Source: Acidibrevibacterium fodinaquatile
GTDB taxonomy: Bacteria; Pseudomonadota; Alphaproteobacteria; Acetobacterales; Acetobacteraceae
NCBI RefSeq assembly: GCF_003352165.1
Contig: NZ_CP029176.1
Coordinates: forward strand, 3,417,501-3,481,500
Direction of reading: 5' to 3'
DNA length: 64,000 nt
Below the pieces are notes generated by a model. That model made no database searches. It worked only from the letters and a program-made list of their open reading frames with translations, and had not been told where the DNA came from. Made by a program: the position numbers and the translations under genes. Below, piece after piece: positions 55,296-62,670 of this stretch; position 1 is the first letter of the stretch; the number at the start of each line of letters is the position of its first letter.

Positions 55296-56054
55296 TCACG
55301 CCTTGATCATGTAGCCGCCATCGACGGGGAGGCCGGCGCCGGTGACGAAATCGGACGCGGAACTCGCAAGAAACACCGCGGCGCCGGCGAGATCGCCCGG
55401 CTCGCCCCAGCGCGCCGCCGGGGTGCGGGCGAGCACATGCTCGTGCAGCCCACTCACGACCTGGCGCGCCGTCTTCGTCATGTCGGTATCGATCCAACCG
55501 GGGAGGATGGCGTTGACCTGGATATTGTCTGCCGCCCACGCCGTCGCCAGCGCTTTCGTCAATTGCAGAACGCCGCCCTTGCTCGCGGCATAGGGGGCAC
55601 TATAGGGCGCGGCGAGCACCGACATCACCGAGCCGATATTGATGATTTTGCCGCCGCCGCCCCGCTTCATCACCGGGTGCGCCGCTTGCGAGGCGAAAAA
55701 CACGCTGGAGAGGTTGGTCTCCAAAATGGTGCGCCATTCATCCTCGGTGTAGCTCTCCGGCGCCTTGCGGACCGAGACGCCGGCATTGTTGACCAGGATG
55801 TCGAGCCGACCGAAGTGCGCCACCGCCGCCGCGACCAGAGCCTCGCACTCGCTTTTACGGGTGACGTCAGCGGCGTGGAAAGCCGCCCGGCCCGGGCCGA
55901 ACTCGGCCGCCGCCGCCGCGCCCTTTTCCTGATTGCGGCCCACCAGCAAAATCTGCGCCCCGGCGGCGCTGAGGCCGCGCGCGATGCCGAGCCCGATGCC
56001 GCCATTGCCACCGGTGATCACCGCCGCTTTTCCGGTGAGATCGAAGGTTTTCAT
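55296..56054 (-). CDS. Short-chain dehydrogenase/reductase (SDR, FabG-like)
   Basis: 252 aa. Classical SDR: cofactor motif TGGNGGIGLGIA, NNAGVS, catalytic Ser in NIGSVMSV, and YAASK (Tyr and Lys). LPVDGGYMIKA closes the protein. The start overlaps the end of the acyl-CoA ligase by 4 bp, suggesting that it acts on the same pathway, such as a hydroxyacyl-CoA or an alcohol. NAD or NADP preference is not certain. Confidence 0.88.
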   Translation of the reverse strand: MKTFDLTGKAAVITGGNGGIGLGIARGLSAAGAQILLVGRNQEKGAAAAAEFGPGRAAFHAADVTRKSECEALVAAAVAHFGRLDILVNNAGVSVRKAPESYTEDEWRTILETNLSSVFFASQAAHPVMKRGGGGKIINIGSVMSVLAAPYSAPYAASKGGVLQLTKALATAWAADNIQVNAILPGWIDTDMTKTARQVVSGLHEHVLARTPAARWGEPGDLAGAAVFLASSASDFVTGAGLPVDGGYMIKA

Positions 56055-57676
56055 ACGGGCGTTCCTTTCTCGGCGTGCGCGCGGAGGGTGAATTTCTGAA
56101 TTTTGCCCGTCGATGTCTTGGGTAGCGGGCCGAAGGTGACATGCTTCGGGCATTTGAAATGGGCGAGATGGGCGCGGCAGAAGGCGATGATGTCGGCCTC
56201 GGAGACCGCGCCGGCGCCCTCGCGCAGGGTGACGAAAGCGTGCGGCACCTCGCCCCATGTCGCATCCGGATGCGCGACCACGGCGGCTTCGAGCACCGCG
56301 GGGTGGCGAAACAGCGCCTCCTCCACTTCCAGCGAACTGATATTCTCGCCGCCCGAGATGATGATGTCTTTGGCGCGGTCCTTGATCTCGGCATAGCCGT
56401 CCGGGTGCAGAACGGCGAGATCGCCGGTATGAAACCAGCCCCCGGCGAAGGCGGACGCGGTCGCCGCCGGGTTCTTGAGATAGCCCTTCATCACCGTATT
56501 GCTGCGCAGCATCAGCTCGCCGATCGTCTGGCCGTCGGCAGGGACGCTTGCCATCGTCGCCGGATCGAGCACCGCCATATCAGCCAGCAGCGGATGCGGC
56601 ACCCCCTGGCGCGCCATGAACAGCGCCTTTTCAGCCAGCGGCAGCGTGTCGCGCTCGGGCTGCCAGGCATTCACCGTCGCCGGGCCATAGGTTTCGGTGA
56701 GGCCATAGAGGTGGTGGACCTCAAAGCCCAGCGCCTCCATGCGTTCGATGACGATCGAGGGCGGCGCGGCACCGCCGGTCATGATGTGGACCGGGCGGGC
56801 GACGCGGCGGCGCACCGTCTCCGGCGCGTGGATCAGCATGTTGAGCACCACTGGCGCGCCACAGAGATGGGTGACGCCGTGTTCGGCGATGGCGGGGAAA
56901 ATCAGCGCCGGATCGACGCGGCGGAGACAGACATGCGTGCCGCCGGCCAGTGTCACGCTCCAGGTGAAGGTCCAGCCATTGCAGTGGAACATCGGCAGCG
57001 TCCAGAGATAGACGCTCTCCGGCGTCAGGCCGAATTCGAGGGCCATGGCGGTGGCGTTGAGATAGGCGCCGCGATGATGCGTCACCACCCCCTTGGGATC
57101 GGCGGTGGTGCCGGAGGTGTAGCCGAGCCCGATCGCCGCCCATTCGTCGGCGGGAAGCTGGAGCGTGAAGGCGCGATCGCCGGCGGCAAGGAAATCCTCG
57201 TATTCGATAGCCCCGATCGCTGGCGCCCCCGGCACTTGGTCATCGGCGATATCGATGACCGTGGGCGGCGCTTCGAGCATGGCCAGCGCCGGGGTGACGC
57301 TGGCCGCCAATTCGCGGTCAGCGATCAGCGCCTTGGCTTCGGAATGGCGCAGGATGAAGGCGATGGTCGCGGCGTCGAGCCGGGTGTTGATCGGGCAGAG
57401 CACGGCGCGAAGCCCGGGCACGGCGTAATGCGCCTCAAGGAGCGCCGGCACGTTGGGCGCGATGACGGCGACGGTATCGCCGGCGCCGATACCGCTCTCC
57501 GCCAGCGCCGCGGCAAGGCGCCGGCAGCGCGTCAGCATCTCGGCATAGGTGATGCGCCGCGCGCCATGGATGATCGCGGTGCGCCGGCCCCAAACCCGCG
57601 CCGCCCGCAACAAGAAGGAGAGCGGCGAGAGCGGCACGTAATTGGCCGGGTTGCGCGGCAGGTCGTGATCGTCCAT
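56051..57676 (-). CDS. AMP-forming acyl-CoA synthetase
   Basis: 541 aa ANL-superfamily ligase. Adenylate motif GYTSGTTADPKGVVTHH, a second motif YGLTETYGPATVNAW, the hinge Asp region WFHTGDLAVLHPDGYAEIKDRAKD, and the catalytic Lys in LPKTSTGKIQKF are complete. The LPMFHCNGWTFTW pattern fits the medium/long-chain or AlkK-like group. Start 57676 is preceded by GGAGGGAAC; an ATG seven codons upstream is possible. Operon with the SDR. Confidence 0.9.
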   Translation of the reverse strand: MDDHDLPRNPANYVPLSPLSFLLRAARVWGRRTAIIHGARRITYAEMLTRCRRLAAALAESGIGAGDTVAVIAPNVPALLEAHYAVPGLRAVLCPINTRLDAATIAFILRHSEAKALIADRELAASVTPALAMLEAPPTVIDIADDQVPGAPAIGAIEYEDFLAAGDRAFTLQLPADEWAAIGLGYTSGTTADPKGVVTHHRGAYLNATAMALEFGLTPESVYLWTLPMFHCNGWTFTWSVTLAGGTHVCLRRVDPALIFPAIAEHGVTHLCGAPVVLNMLIHAPETVRRRVARPVHIMTGGAAPPSIVIERMEALGFEVHHLYGLTETYGPATVNAWQPERDTLPLAEKALFMARQGVPHPLLADMAVLDPATMASVPADGQTIGELMLRSNTVMKGYLKNPAATASAFAGGWFHTGDLAVLHPDGYAEIKDRAKDIIISGGENISSLEVEEALFRHPAVLEAAVVAHPDATWGEVPHAFVTLREGAGAVSEADIIAFCRAHLAHFKCPKHVTFGPLPKTSTGKIQKFTLRAHAEKGTPV

Positions 57677-57738
57677 GGTGATGCCTGTTCCCTCCATCCC
57701 ATTAGAGCCGGTTATGCGGTTTGGGTAAAGGATTGGCG

Positions 57739-57801
57739 CGGCAGGGCCGCGGGCACCGCCCCCGGGGGAAAGTTTTTTGGTTCTTTTTTTCAAAAAAGAA
57801 C
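57739..57801. repeat. Composite intergenic repeat, copy R6 (GC part and module B)
   Basis: GGGCACCGCCC (57751-57761) followed by CCGGGGGAAAG, TTTTTTGG and module B (GTTCTTTTTTT, CAAAAAAGAAC; 57780-57801), the same order as the right half of R2. It lies between divergently transcribed genes, where a terminator role makes little sense. Confidence 0.82.
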
Positions 57802-57838
57802 GAATCTTCGTTTTGTCCGACGACCGCGCGAGATCCGC

Positions 57839-58468
57839 ATGAGCGACACGATACCGCCTGACCTCGAACGCTGGGAAACCCGTTTTGCCGCCGAGGCGTA
57901 TGTTTTCGGCACGGCACCGAATGATTTTCTCGCCCGCGAGGCCCATCGCCTGTCGCCGGGGGCGAAAGTGCTTGCGGTCGCCGATGGCGAAGGGCGGAAT
58001 GGCGTGTTTCTCGCCGAACAGGGGATGGACGTCCTGTCGCTGGATTTTTCCCCGCAGGCCCGCGCCAAAGCAGAGCGGCTGGCGCGGGCGCGCGGGGTTA
58101 CGCTTCAGTGCGAGACCGCCGATCTTCGCCACTGGGCTTGGCCGGAAGCCGCTTTCGACGCGGTGGTCGCGATTTTCATCCAATTCGCGACGCCGGAATT
58201 TCGTCCCCGCCTCTTTGCCCACATGCTCGCCGCCCTCAAACCCGGCGGATTGTTATTCCTCGAAGGCTACCGCACCGAACAGCTCGCCTACAATACTGGC
58301 GGCCCGTCGGATATCGCGCATCTCTATAGCGAGGCGCTGCTGCGTGACGCCTTCGCCGGTGCCGACATTCTGCTGCTGGAGAGCGAAGATCGCGATCTGC
58401 ACGAAGGTCAGGGGCATCACGGCCGCTCCGCTCTGATCGATCTCATCGCGCGACGAAAGCCGGGTTGA
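57839..58468 (+). CDS. Class I SAM-dependent methyltransferase (TehB-like)
   Basis: 209 aa. Motif I is VLAVADGEGRNGVFLAEQG; the acidic residue after strand 2 is in VLSLDFSP; AFDAVVAIFIQFATPEFRP and LKPGGLLFLEGYR complete the fold. The N-terminus WETRFAAEAYVFGTAPNDFL is typical of a group annotated as thiopurine/tellurite-type or simply methyltransferase. Substrate unknown. The start ATG follows repeat R6 by 37 bp. Confidence 0.82.
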   Translation: MSDTIPPDLERWETRFAAEAYVFGTAPNDFLAREAHRLSPGAKVLAVADGEGRNGVFLAEQGMDVLSLDFSPQARAKAERLARARGVTLQCETADLRHWAWPEAAFDAVVAIFIQFATPEFRPRLFAHMLAALKPGGLLFLEGYRTEQLAYNTGGPSDIAHLYSEALLRDAFAGADILLLESEDRDLHEGQGHHGRSALIDLIARRKPG

Positions 58469-58550
58469 GGGGGGTTTCAGGCGGCCAAATCTTTTCCTAT
58501 ATAAAACGATGGGAAGAGATGTTCTCCGGCTTGTATGAGGAGTTCAAACC

Positions 58551-58757
58551 ATGACCGCTAATGTTGGGACCGCCGATCGGGTCATCCGCATCATCGTCGG
58601 CATCGCCCTTCTCGCCTTCGCCGCTTTTGACCAAGGCGAATGGCGCTGGGTCGGCCTCATCGGTATCGTGCCGATCGCGACCGCATTGATGCGGTTTTGC
58701 CCGCTTTACTCCGTTCTCGGCATGCGGACCTGTCCGATGGCCAAGGACGCGAAATAA
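58551..58757 (+). CDS. DUF2892-type small membrane protein
   Basis: 68 aa with two hydrophobic segments (RIIVGIALLAFAAF and VGLIGIVPIATALMRF) followed by CPLYSVLGMRTC, the Cys-containing end seen in DUF2892/YgaP membrane domains. A GAGGAG ribosome site precedes the ATG. Often linked to sulfur or rhodanese proteins; none is adjacent here. Confidence 0.85.
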   Translation: MTANVGTADRVIRIIVGIALLAFAAFDQGEWRWVGLIGIVPIATALMRFCPLYSVLGMRTCPMAKDAK

Positions 58758-58763
58758 GCCCGA

Positions 58764-58787
58764 CGCGGGCGAGGGATTCCGCCCGCG
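58764..58787 (+). terminator. GC hairpin after the DUF2892 gene
   Basis: Arms CGCGGGCG (58764-58771) and CGCCCGCG (58780-58787), 8 bp, loop 8 nt, 7 bp after the stop. Weak T-tract. Confidence 0.45.
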
Positions 58788-58973
58788 CGGCCTCGATTTC
58801 TTGAGCGCTGCGGGGGATTGTTCGCGAGCTTTCTTCATCAGATGCCGGGCGCTCCATGAATACGGGGGCGCAACTGTCACGGCCAATTTAAGAACGCGAT
58901 TGCCGGGTCAATAACACCCTTGGCGCCGCCGCCGGCTTTGCTCTATGAAGTGCCGGCCCGATGCTGCGACCAG

Positions 58974-59064
<91 letters not shown>

Positions 59065-59315
59065 GCAGTCTCTGGTGAACCGCCGGTAAGGGCTCCTCGA
59101 TTCAAAACCTGGGCTGTTTGCGGTGGATTTTCGGATCCGGGGCGTCTCTGCGGGGGCGCGAAGAGTGGATTTGGCGCCGATTTGCCGGTGATTCCGATGC
59201 TTTGTCTCCGCCGCCTCGGTGACGGTCTGGTTTGAGCCGCGCGGGCGTCCTGTTCAGGACCAGGGCTACGAGCTCGCCATACCAGGGAACCGACCCGCGA
59301 TCTCGGGCGCGGCGA

Positions 59316-60012
59316 TCACGGCCGGCCGAACGCCGTCTGCTGCTCCCAGGCGAGCGGGATCGGGCGGGTCATGAGGTGCTGCAAGGTGAGCGCGGTGGGT
59401 TGGCGGCCTTCCAGGATCTGGCGCTTGAGGTGGGGGGCGAGGAAGGCGAGACGCACCATCCGTGCGATGTAGGCGGCGGTTACCCCCTCGGCGGTGGCAA
59501 TGGTTGCAAGGTTGGCGGCCTCGCCGTCGAGCAGGCGGCGCTTCCACGCCTCGGCGCGGATCAGGGCGGAGACCAGCGTCGGGTCGCGCTCGGATCGCTC
59601 GATCGGCGCCGCGCCGCCGGGGTAAAACGCGACCATCCCGCCGCTGCGGCGCGCCGTCTCCAGCGCCACGCGCACGGTGATCCCTTCGTCGGACGACGTG
59701 ATGTCAGCGTTGCCGCCAAGCCGGGCGCGCAGGGTATCAGGCTCCGGCAACGCATCAGCGGGGGCGAGCACCAGGCTGAGCCGCCCGCCGCCGATGGCCA
59801 CCTGCCGGAGATGCCGCGAGACGACAGCCCAGTCGGTTCTGTCGCCATCGGCGGGGATGAGGCCGATGCGGGCGAGACAGCGAGCGATCTGCTGCTCGAG
59901 CCGCACGGCGTTGATCCGGCAGGCGCCAGGGGCGCCGCGCTGGCCGGTCAGCAGGGGCAGGGAGATGTAGTAACGATACACCGCCCCGCCGGTGGCGTCG
60001 TGAAGTGTGTGG
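59316..60012 (-). pseudogene. C-terminal remnant of a large serine recombinase, cut by an IS
   Basis: Reads FHTLHDATGGAVYRYYISL and onward to a stop at 59316, about 232 codons. The sequence matches the end of large serine recombinases: the YRYYIS zinc-domain entry, LIRAEAWKRRLLDGEAANL, EGVTAAYIARMVRLAFLAP, ILEGRQP and the closing PIPLAWEQQ. The catalytic N-terminal domain is missing because the IS1111-type element joins at 60013. The N-terminal half would be expected beyond the right edge of the window. The gap 59064-59315 between the tRNA and this remnant shows no gene. Confidence 0.85.
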
Positions 60013-60014
60013 AA

Positions 60015-60135
60015 CGTATGGCCCGCCCCGCCTGCAAGTGATTTTTCCGATGGACTGGTCAGTCTGCGTCAACGTATCCGGCCTCAGAGCAAGCTCTCGA
60101 CCAAGATGGAGATCCGCGCGCTCTGGTTCTCATAA
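60015..60135. mobile_element. IS1111-type element, left-end fragment A (121 bp)
   Basis: Starts with CGTATGGCCCGCCCC, the same left end as fragments B, C and the full copy D. It is identical to their first 121 bp and stops at CTCATAA, where copy B begins. In B, C and D the sequence continues TTCTGTCGG. The remaining bases TTCTG appear at 62667-62671, right after the end of D, so A looks like a host copy split by a second insertion. Confidence 0.9.
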
Positions 60136-60714
60136 CGTATGGCCCGCCCCGCCTGCAAGTGATTTTTCCGATGGACTGGTCAGTCTGCGTCAACGTATCC
60201 GGCCTCAGAGCAAGCTCTCGACCAAGATGGAGATCCGCGCGCTCTGGTTCTCATAATTCTGTCGGCGACAAGTCCGCCATTCCACACATCAGATTTCCAG
60301 AACACCGATCGACTGTCAGGCCATCTTTCTTCCACCACCCGCAAACATCATGGACCGGTAGCCGATCATCATATCAGCACCGGTCGATTTCGGTCACACC
60401 GTCACACCAACGGCTTTGGCGTCAAATTTGTCGCCGTGACGTAAGACGGCCCACGCAATCCGTGCCAGCTTATTGGCCAATGCGACGACTACGGCGTTCT
60501 TATGCACCCTGGTGATCAGCCCCCGCAGCCATCCGCCGAGTGGCGTGGCGCTGGTCAGCAGACCTGGCAGGGCGGAGCGTGCACCATGGATCAACTGCTT
60601 GCGCAGATATTTGTTGCCGCGCTTGCTGATCCCGACAAGCCGGGGTCGTCCGCCTGTCGTGATCTGACGCGGCACCAAACCCAGCCAGGCGGCAAGATCG
60701 CGGCCATGACCGAA
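60136..60714. mobile_element. IS1111-type element, left-part fragment B (579 bp)
   Basis: Holds the complete 3' noncoding end (60136-60393) and the C-terminal part of the transposase gene, then stops at GACCGAA inside that gene, where fragment C begins. It matches C over the full 579 bp as far as I could compare. Confidence 0.92.
60394..60714 (-). pseudogene. Truncated IS110/IS1111 transposase, C-terminal part (in fragment B)
   Basis: About 106 codons from FGHGRDLAAWLGLVPRQ to the stop, identical to the end of the full transposase. It contains the C-terminal Transposase_20 region with GGRPRLVGISKRGNKYLRK but none of the N-terminal DEDD catalytic residues. It cannot be an active recombinase on its own. 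Confidence 0.9.
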
Positions 60715-61293
60715 CGTATGGCCCGCCCCGCCTGCAAGTGATTTTTCCGATGGACTGGTCAGTCTGCGTCAACGTATCCGGCCTCAGAGCAAGCTCTCGA
60801 CCAAGATGGAGATCCGCGCGCTCTGGTTCTCATAATTCTGTCGGCGACAAGTCCGCCATTCCACACATCAGATTTCCAGAACACCGATCGACTGTCAGGC
60901 CATCTTTCTTCCACCACCCGCAAACATCATGGACCGGTAGCCGATCATCATATCAGCACCGGTCGATTTCGGTCACACCGTCACACCAACGGCTTTGGCG
61001 TCAAATTTGTCGCCGTGACGTAAGACGGCCCACGCAATCCGTGCCAGCTTATTGGCCAATGCGACGACTACGGCGTTCTTATGCACCCTGGTGATCAGCC
61101 CCCGCAGCCATCCGCCGAGTGGCGTGGCGCTGGTCAGCAGACCTGGCAGGGCGGAGCGTGCACCATGGATCAACTGCTTGCGCAGATATTTGTTGCCGCG
61201 CTTGCTGATCCCGACAAGCCGGGGTCGTCCGCCTGTCGTGATCTGACGCGGCACCAAACCCAGCCAGGCGGCAAGATCGCGGCCATGACCGAA
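60715..61293. mobile_element. IS1111-type element, left-part fragment C (579 bp)
   Basis: Second tandem copy of the same 579-bp unit, again ending at GACCGAA, where the full copy D begins. Both boundaries are the same as for B, so B and C form an exact head-to-tail array with D. Confidence 0.92.
60973..61293 (-). pseudogene. Truncated IS110/IS1111 transposase, C-terminal part (in fragment C)
   Basis: Same 106-codon C-terminal fragment as in B, with the same truncation point at the FGHGRD codons. No start of its own can be supported beyond chance ATGs. Confidence 0.9.
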
Positions 61294-61551
61294 CGTATGG
61301 CCCGCCCCGCCTGCAAGTGATTTTTCCGATGGACTGGTCAGTCTGCGTCAACGTATCCGGCCTCAGAGCAAGCTCTCGACCAAGATGGAGATCCGCGCGC
61401 TCTGGTTCTCATAATTCTGTCGGCGACAAGTCCGCCATTCCACACATCAGATTTCCAGAACACCGATCGACTGTCAGGCCATCTTTCTTCCACCACCCGC
61501 AAACATCATGGACCGGTAGCCGATCATCATATCAGCACCGGTCGATTTCGG
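61294..61551 (-). ncRNA. Candidate guide (bridge/seek) RNA region of the IS1111-type element
   Basis: 258-bp noncoding segment directly after the transposase stop. IS1111-type elements keep their target-choosing RNA in this 3' position, which is established for the subgroup. Here the assignment rests on position and on the fact that the segment is kept unchanged in every copy (60136-60393 and 60715-60972 as complete repeats, 60015-60135 in part). I did not derive a reliable secondary structure or target/donor loops. Confidence 0.5.
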
Positions 61552-62598
61552 TCACACCGTCACACCAACGGCTTTGGCGTCAAATTTGTCGCCGTGACGT
61601 AAGACGGCCCACGCAATCCGTGCCAGCTTATTGGCCAATGCGACGACTACGGCGTTCTTATGCACCCTGGTGATCAGCCCCCGCAGCCATCCGCCGAGTG
61701 GCGTGGCGCTGGTCAGCAGACCTGGCAGGGCGGAGCGTGCACCATGGATCAACTGCTTGCGCAGATATTTGTTGCCGCGCTTGCTGATCCCGACAAGCCG
61801 GGGTCGTCCGCCTGTCGTGATCTGACGCGGCACCAAACCCAGCCAGGCGGCAAGATCGCGGCCATGACCGAAACTCTCACCCTTGCCGATCGCGGCGATC
61901 AGCGCGGTGGCGTTGACCGGGCCGATACCAGGGATCGAAAGCAGCCTGCGGGCCGCCTCATCGGCGCGGGCACGAGCAACAAATTCGTCGTCGAAAGCCT
62001 CGATCCGGTGATCCAGTTCGCGCCATTCCTTCCGCATGTCGGCAATGAGCGCTTGCGTTCGTGGAGACAACGCGATGCTACCTCCGTCGTTCTGATCGAA
62101 CCGCCCCACCAGATATTGCGCGAGCTTGCTCCGCCCCTTTGGCACGGTAATCCCCCGTTCAAGAAGGATAGCGCGTAGCTGATTGATCAGCGCCGTACGT
62201 TCCACCACCAGGCGATCCCGCGCCCGATGCAACGTCTGCACGTCAAGCTGTTCCTCGCTTTTGAGATCTACAAAGCGCATCGTCGGCCGGGTCGCTGCTT
62301 CAGCGATCGCCTCGGCGTCCCGATCATCGTTCTTCTGCGCTTTCACATACGGGCGCACATATTCCGGCGACATCAGCCGGACCGTGTGACCCTGAGCCGC
62401 CAACAGCCGCCCGAGATAATGGGCGCCACAGCATGCCTCCATGGCGATCACACACGCCGGGATCTTCGCCGTAAAGGCCGTCACGCTGTCCGGCCGCATC
62501 CGGCGCCGTTTCACCACCGCGCCGCTCGCATCCAACCCCGCGAGACTGCAACTGTTCTTGCCCAGATCGATCCCCAATACCGCGATCTCTTTCGTCAT
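61552..62598 (-). CDS. IS110-family (IS1111 subgroup) transposase
   Basis: 348 aa, intact. The N-terminal RuvC-like DEDD domain shows Asp in GIDLGKN, Glu in VIAMEACCGAHY and Asp pair in KNDDRDAEAI. A coiled linker (about 120-220) is followed by the Transposase_20 domain: SIPGIGPVNATALIAAIG and LVPRQITTGGRPRLVGIS with the catalytic Ser region. The start at 62598 matches the family N-terminus MTKEIAVLGIDLGK. It is the only complete transposase of the array and could act on all truncated copies. Confidence 0.95.
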   Translation of the reverse strand: MTKEIAVLGIDLGKNSCSLAGLDASGAVVKRRRMRPDSVTAFTAKIPACVIAMEACCGAHYLGRLLAAQGHTVRLMSPEYVRPYVKAQKNDDRDAEAIAEAATRPTMRFVDLKSEEQLDVQTLHRARDRLVVERTALINQLRAILLERGITVPKGRSKLAQYLVGRFDQNDGGSIALSPRTQALIADMRKEWRELDHRIEAFDDEFVARARADEAARRLLSIPGIGPVNATALIAAIGKGESFGHGRDLAAWLGLVPRQITTGGRPRLVGISKRGNKYLRKQLIHGARSALPGLLTSATPLGGWLRGLITRVHKNAVVVALANKLARIAWAVLRHGDKFDAKAVGVTV

Positions 62599-62670
62599 GG
62601 CACTTTCCTTTCGCTGGCCCCAGCAGACTATACACCGCCGGGGGAAAGGAGCGGGCCATCCCATAATTCT

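Larger units (their letters stand above)
61294..62664 (-). mobile_element. Full-length IS1111-type insertion sequence (IS110 family), copy D
   Basis: About 1371 bp. Left end CGTATGGCCCGCCCC and right end GGAGCGGGCCATCCCAT carry subterminal inverted repeats: ATGGCCCGCCCC (61297-61308) against the reverse of GGAGCGGGCCAT (62648-62659), 11 of 12 matching. With AA counted as a core (61292-61293 and 62665-62666), both repeats lie exactly 5 bp from the ends. Lack of target duplication and the longer noncoding segment after the transposase gene fit the IS1111 subgroup. Confidence 0.88.

Noticed and set aside
56141-58468. A 775-codon plus-strand frame ending as the methyltransferase
   Set aside because: Only the last 209 codons are a protein; the upstream part is antisense to the acyl-CoA ligase and runs through repeat R6.
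59232-60041. A 269-codon plus-strand frame
   Set aside because: Antisense to the recombinase remnant, whose reverse-strand sequence has clear family motifs.
60159-61673. Repeated 118-codon plus-strand frames in the IS array
   Set aside because: They are antisense or noncoding parts of the IS1111-type element and repeat only because the DNA repeats.
60015-62664. CRISPR-like reading of the tandem repeats
   Set aside because: Units are 579 bp and are pieces of an insertion sequence; there are no short repeats with unique spacers and no cas genes.
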